Assembly (NCBI RefSeq): GCF_918698155.1
Contig: NZ_CAKKLX010000039.1
Span: forward strand, 1 to 47,208
Length of the DNA: 47,208 nucleotides
From: Roseomonas sp. CECT 9278
GTDB lineage: Bacteria > Pseudomonadota > Alphaproteobacteria > Acetobacterales > Acetobacteraceae
Direction: 5' to 3'
The translations under genes and the position numbers were made by a program. Under the pieces are notes generated by a model, which was not told the origin of the DNA, ran no database searches, and saw only the letters and a list, made by a program, of their open reading frames with translations. Of this stretch, positions 43,830 through 47,208 are shown in pieces; position 1 is the stretch's first letter; each line of letters begins with the position of its first letter.

Positions 43830-46800
43830 GTGAGGCGGGCCGCGGGTCAAGCCGGGCGATCCCTGAACCGGCTGCTGCGGGGCTGTTCGGCCGTGGTGAT
43901 GCTGGCGGCGGTCGGCCTGACGGCGGTGGCCTGGCGGCTCGGCCAGGGGCCGGTCGAGGTGCCCTGGCTGGCACGCCAGGCCGAGGCGTCCTTCAACACC
44001 GCCGATGCCCCCGCGCGCCTGTCGATCGGCGAGGCGACGATCGCCTGGGCCGGCTGGCGCGAGGGCCACGCATCGCCGCTGGAATTCACCCTGCGGCGCG
44101 TGCGCGCGATCGATCGCGACGGCGCGGTGCGGGCCGAACTGCCCGATGCCGCGGTCTCGCTGTCGCCCGACTGGCTGCTGCGCGGGCGGGTGGCGCCGCG
44201 CGTGCTGGAGATGCGCGGGCTCAGCCTGCGCGCGGTGCGCGCCGCCGATGGTGCCTTCAGCCTGGGCCTGGGGCTGGTGCCGCAGGATGGCGATGCCGCC
44301 GCGGCGCCCTCCGGCGCCGAGGAAGCGGTGCTGGCGCTGCTGGGCGAACTCATGCAGCCGCCATCGGACGCTACGCCGCTGGCGGCGCTGCGGCGGTTGC
44401 GGCTGGTCGATACGCGCCTGGTGGTCGCGGATGCGCAGCTCGACCGCACCTGGTCGATCGAATTCGCCGCCCTGTCGCTCACGCGGCGCGAGCGCGGCGG
44501 GCTGGACCTGGGCGGCACCGGCGCCGCCAGCATCGGGCCCGAACAGGTCCCGCTGCGCCTGGCCGGCATGATCGAGGGCGCGACGCGCGACGGGCAGGTG
44601 ACGCTGAGCCTGCCGGCGATCCGCCCGGCGGCCCTGGCGCGCGCCGCGCCCTTGCTGCGCCCGCTCGCCGCGCTGGACGCGCCGGCCGCGATCGCGCTCG
44701 ATGTGCGGATCGAGGGCCTGCGCCTGCCCTCGCGCGCCCAGGCGCGGCTGCGCGTCGGGCCCGGGGCGATCGACCTCGGCGCCGGTGGCCGGCTGGCGGT
44801 GGCGGCGATCGAGGCGGACCTGGCGCTGGATGGCGCGGCGCTGCGGGTCGAGCACGCGCTGCTGCGCCCCGCCCCCGCGCGGCCCGGCGCCCCCGGGCCG
44901 GTCATCGAGGCGCAGGCCGAGGCGCGGCTCGATGGCGATGCCTGGACCGGCGAGGCGCGGCTGCGCCTGGATGCGGTCGAACTGGCCGACCTGCCGCACT
45001 ATTGGCCGGCCGGCCTGGCCCGCGGCGCGCGCGGCTGGCTGGCGGAAAACCTGACCGAGGGCATTGCGCGCGATGGCGCCTGGCGCGTCGGCTTCGCCGG
45101 CGATGTCGCGACCGGCGCGGTTCGCGTCACCGCGGTCGAGGGCAGCGCCGAGGCCGAGGACGTCACGGTGCATTGGCTGCGCCCCATCCCGCCGGCCGAG
45201 GATGCGCGCGGGCGGGCACGCTTCGCGCTCGATGCCATCACCATCGAGATCGCCGGCGGGCGGCAGGCCGGCGGCGGCATCGTGGTGCGCGAGGGCAGCG
45301 TGCGCATCGGCCTCGACAGCGATCCGGAGACCGCCGACATCGCCCTGGTGGCGGCCGGGCCGCTGGCCGATGTCTGGGCGCTGCTGCGCCATCCGCGCCT
45401 GCGGCTGTTCGACCGCCGCCCGCCGCCCATCACCGCCATCACCGGCACCCTGCGCGAAGGCCGCGTGCAGGTCAGCCTGCCGCTGTTCGCGTCCGTGCCG
45501 GTCGAGGCGGTGCGCGTGAGCGCCTCCGGCCGCGGCACCGAGGTGCGGGTGCCGCGCGCCATCCTCGGGCGCGACATCGAGCGCGGCAGCTTCGACTTCA
45601 CCGCCGATACCGAGGGGCTGCGCGTGAACGGCACCGCGACGCTCGCCGGCATCCAGCTGCGCCTGACGCAGGAAGCCGATTTCCGCCCCGGCCCGCCGGG
45701 CCAGGTGGTCTCGCGCGAGACGGCGACGGGGCGCGCCGATGCGGCGCAGATCGCCGGGCTCGGGCTCGACCCGCGGCCCTTCGTGGAGGGGCCGGTCGGG
45801 CTCGACATCCGTGGCGAGACGCGGCGCAACGGGCAGGGCCGCATCCAGCTGCGCGCCGACCTCACGGCCGCGCGCCTGTCGGTCGAACCGCTGGCCTGGG
45901 CGAAGGCGCCGGGCCTGCGCGCGACCGGCGAGGCCACCATCAACATGCTGAACGGGTCGCTCGCCGCGGTCGAGGCGATCCGCGTCGAGGCGCCCGACGC
46001 GCTGTTGCGTGGCCGTGCGATCAACCCGCGCGACAACATCCCGCAGCGCATCGAGATCCAGCAGGGCAACCTCGGCCGCAACCGCTTCACGGCCGAGATC
46101 GCGCCGCCGCGCAGCCGTGCCGATTCCTGGACCGTCGGGCTGCGCGGTCCGGTGCTGGACCTGGTGCCGGTGCTGGCCGCACCGCATGGCCCGCTGCCCG
46201 GCGCACAGGCGCCGAGCGGGCCGGGCACCGCGGTGGAGGCGCGCTTCGACCGCATGCTGCTGGCCGACGACCGCGCCCTGACCGGCGTCAGCGCCTCGGC
46301 CCGCGTCGATGGCCATGGCGTGATCATGGCGGCCGAGGTGCGCGGCGGCGTGGCCGGCGGCGGGCCCTTCGACATGCGGATCACGCCGCAGGGCGCGCAG
46401 CGGCGCGTGCGGATCGGCTCGAGCGACGGCGGCGCGCTGCTGCGCGCCTTCGGCGTGCTGCGCACGATCCAGGGCGGGCGGCTCGCGGTGGATGCGACCT
46501 ATGCCAATGCGCGGCCGAACGCGCCGCTGACCGGCAGCGCGACGCTGGAGGAATTCGCGGTGCGCGACGCGCCGGCGCTGGCCAAGCTGCTGCAGGCGAT
46601 GACGGTGTTCGGCGTGTTCGAGGCGCTGGACCAGCGCGGTCTGTCCTTCGCCAGCCTGACCGCGCCCTTCGTGCTCACGCGCGAGGCCCTGGTGCTGAAC
46701 GATGCGCGTGCCTTCTCGGTCTCGCTGGGGGTGACGGCGCGCGGGCGGATCGACCGGCAGCGCGACACCATCGACATGGAAGGCACCATCGTGCCGGCCT

Positions 46801-47027
46801 ATGTGTTCAATTCGCTGCTCGGGCGCATCCCGGTGCTGGGGCGCATCTTCAGCCCCGAGCAGGGCGGCGGGCTGTTCGCCGCGACCTACCGGATGCGCGG
46901 GCCGATGGCCGATCCGGGGGTCTCGGTGAACCCGCTGGCGGCGCTGACGCCGGGCTTCCTGCGCGGCATCTTCGGCATCGGCCAGGATGCGGCGGGGACG
47001 GTGCCGGATCCCGCGCCGGCGCGGTAG
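43830..47027 (+). CDS. AsmA/YhdP-like large envelope protein (DUF3971 type)
   Basis: 1065 residues. One N-terminal membrane anchor (about 17-37, SAVVMLAAVGLTAVAWRLG), then a very long periplasmic beta-rich region. The C-terminus matches AsmA-like proteins (TFGVFEALDQRGLSFASLTAPF-like, GTIVPAYVFNSLLGRIPVLGRIFSPEQGGGLFAATYRMRG). Such proteins bridge inner and outer membrane and are thought to carry phospholipid. The GTG start at 43830 has AGGGAA 4 bases upstream. Divergent from glnE with only 17 bases between, so each promoter must lie inside the other gene. The stop codon is immediately followed by the tandem repeat. Confidence 0.88.
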   Translation: MRRAAGQAGRSLNRLLRGCSAVVMLAAVGLTAVAWRLGQGPVEVPWLARQAEASFNTADAPARLSIGEATIAWAGWREGHASPLEFTLRRVRAIDRDGAVRAELPDAAVSLSPDWLLRGRVAPRVLEMRGLSLRAVRAADGAFSLGLGLVPQDGDAAAAPSGAEEAVLALLGELMQPPSDATPLAALRRLRLVDTRLVVADAQLDRTWSIEFAALSLTRRERGGLDLGGTGAASIGPEQVPLRLAGMIEGATRDGQVTLSLPAIRPAALARAAPLLRPLAALDAPAAIALDVRIEGLRLPSRAQARLRVGPGAIDLGAGGRLAVAAIEADLALDGAALRVEHALLRPAPARPGAPGPVIEAQAEARLDGDAWTGEARLRLDAVELADLPHYWPAGLARGARGWLAENLTEGIARDGAWRVGFAGDVATGAVRVTAVEGSAEAEDVTVHWLRPIPPAEDARGRARFALDAITIEIAGGRQAGGGIVVREGSVRIGLDSDPETADIALVAAGPLADVWALLRHPRLRLFDRRPPPITAITGTLREGRVQVSLPLFASVPVEAVRVSASGRGTEVRVPRAILGRDIERGSFDFTADTEGLRVNGTATLAGIQLRLTQEADFRPGPPGQVVSRETATGRADAAQIAGLGLDPRPFVEGPVGLDIRGETRRNGQGRIQLRADLTAARLSVEPLAWAKAPGLRATGEATINMLNGSLAAVEAIRVEAPDALLRGRAINPRDNIPQRIEIQQGNLGRNRFTAEIAPPRSRADSWTVGLRGPVLDLVPVLAAPHGPLPGAQAPSGPGTAVEARFDRMLLADDRALTGVSASARVDGHGVIMAAEVRGGVAGGGPFDMRITPQGAQRRVRIGSSDGGALLRAFGVLRTIQGGRLAVDATYANARPNAPLTGSATLEEFAVRDAPALAKLLQAMTVFGVFEALDQRGLSFASLTAPFVLTREALVLNDARAFSVSLGVTARGRIDRQRDTIDMEGTIVPAYVFNSLLGRIPVLGRIFSPEQGGGLFAATYRMRGPMADPGVSVNPLAALTPGFLRGIFGIGQDAAGTVPDPAPAR

Positions 47028-47208
47028 CGCCCGATCGGCGCAGGCGCTTGTGCCGAAGCCGTGAATCGGCCGCTCGGCCAAAGCGCCCGATCGGCGCAGG
47101 CGCTTGTGCCGAAGCCGTGAATCGGCCGCTCGGCCAAAGCGCCCGATCGGCGCAGGCGCTTGTGCCGAAGCCGTGAATCGGCCGCTCGGCCAAAGCGCCC
47201 GATCGGCG
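47027..47208. repeat. Perfect 56-bp tandem repeat, at least 3.25 copies
   Basis: Unit starts at 47027, 47083, 47139 and 47195 (partial, cut by the window end). The three full copies are identical. Each unit begins GCGCCCGATCGGCG and contains the hairpin GGCCG-CT-CGGCC (47068-47079 in copy 1). The first unit begins at the last base of the AsmA-like stop codon. The length is not a multiple of three, so it does not encode a simple repeat protein. No unique spacers are present, so it is not a CRISPR array. Confidence 0.95.

Noticed and set aside
40789..43833. Long open frame antisense to glnE
   Set aside because: glnE on the other strand has both diagnostic nucleotidyltransferase motifs; this frame has none and is a shadow.
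43809..47081. Very long open frame antisense to the AsmA-like gene
   Set aside because: Its composition is Arg/His/Gly/Ala-rich, with no family motif, and it mirrors the codon pattern of the sense gene; long antisense frames are normal at this GC content.
46849..47193. Repeat-encoded small protein on the minus strand
   Set aside because: The 56-bp period shifts frame at each copy, so the same peptide reappears only every third unit; no start signal and it overlaps the AsmA-like gene.
47027..47208. CRISPR array
   Set aside because: The 56-bp units are directly adjacent with no variable spacers and no cas genes are seen; it is a plain tandem repeat.

Overview
The window is about 47.2 kb of very GC-rich chromosome. 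Almost every base is coding, many genes overlap at ATGA or GTGA junctions, and GTG starts are common. The mix of genes suggests an alphaproteobacterium of the Acetobacteraceae/Rhodospirillales type, for example Roseomonas-like: many Bug/TctC solute-binding proteins, TRAP transporters, GlnE, an Asp/Glu-type aminoacyl-tRNA-protein transferase (Bpt) and Tat-exported periplasmic enzymes. The assignment is an inference from gene content and base composition; no 16S rRNA is present.

Layout. (1) 49-582: an initiator tRNA with the decayed end of a serine recombinase reading into it, a fossil integration site. (2) 579-8512: a minus-strand run encoding a formylglycine-generating enzyme, a Tat-exported arylsulfatase, a frameshifted outer-membrane barrel, an exported HAD phosphatase and a DUF502 membrane protein. 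Upstream lie a NarL-type response regulator and a divergent histidine kinase. Two near-identical palindromes, one before the enzyme operon and one between regulator and kinase, suggest a self-controlled sulfatase/phosphatase regulon. (3) 8867-14142: two Bug proteins (one without a signal peptide), then a plus-strand operon of N-carbamoyl-amide hydrolase, cyclic-amide hydrolase and GntR regulator, probably for degrading a cyclic ureide. (4) 14180-18728: a MetE-core methyltransferase with a GntR regulator, divergent from an operon of NodB-like deacetylase, intradiol ring-cleavage dioxygenase and Bug protein. (5) 18850-24850: a shikimate/quinate-to-protocatechuate cassette (quinate/shikimate dehydrogenase, QuiC, PcaG, PcaH, Bug protein) with a TetR regulator and a shared candidate operator. 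(6) 24961-29414: a signal-less periplasmic-binding-fold protein, a maleate-isomerase/Asp-Glu-racemase-like enzyme and a complete TRAP transporter. (7) 29478-34441: a LigI-like amidohydrolase coupled to a second MetE-core protein, an orphan DctP, an exported metallo-beta-lactamase-fold protein and an extradiol dioxygenase. (8) 34474-47027: mostly housekeeping genes (bpt, penicillin-acylase family, TPR protein, bcp, glnE, an AsmA/YhdP-like giant). (9) 47027-47208: a perfect 56-bp tandem repeat running off the window.

Taken together, the centre of the window is a catabolic island for plant-derived aromatics, hydroaromatics and small carboxylates. Each enzyme group has its own regulator and solute receptor, but the only complete transporter is one TRAP system. 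The strongest leads for undescribed biology are the two-component/sulfatase regulon with its paired palindromes, the TetR operators of the shikimate cassette, the MetE-core proteins embedded in catabolic operons, and the signal-less binding-fold protein coupled to the isomerase-like enzyme.
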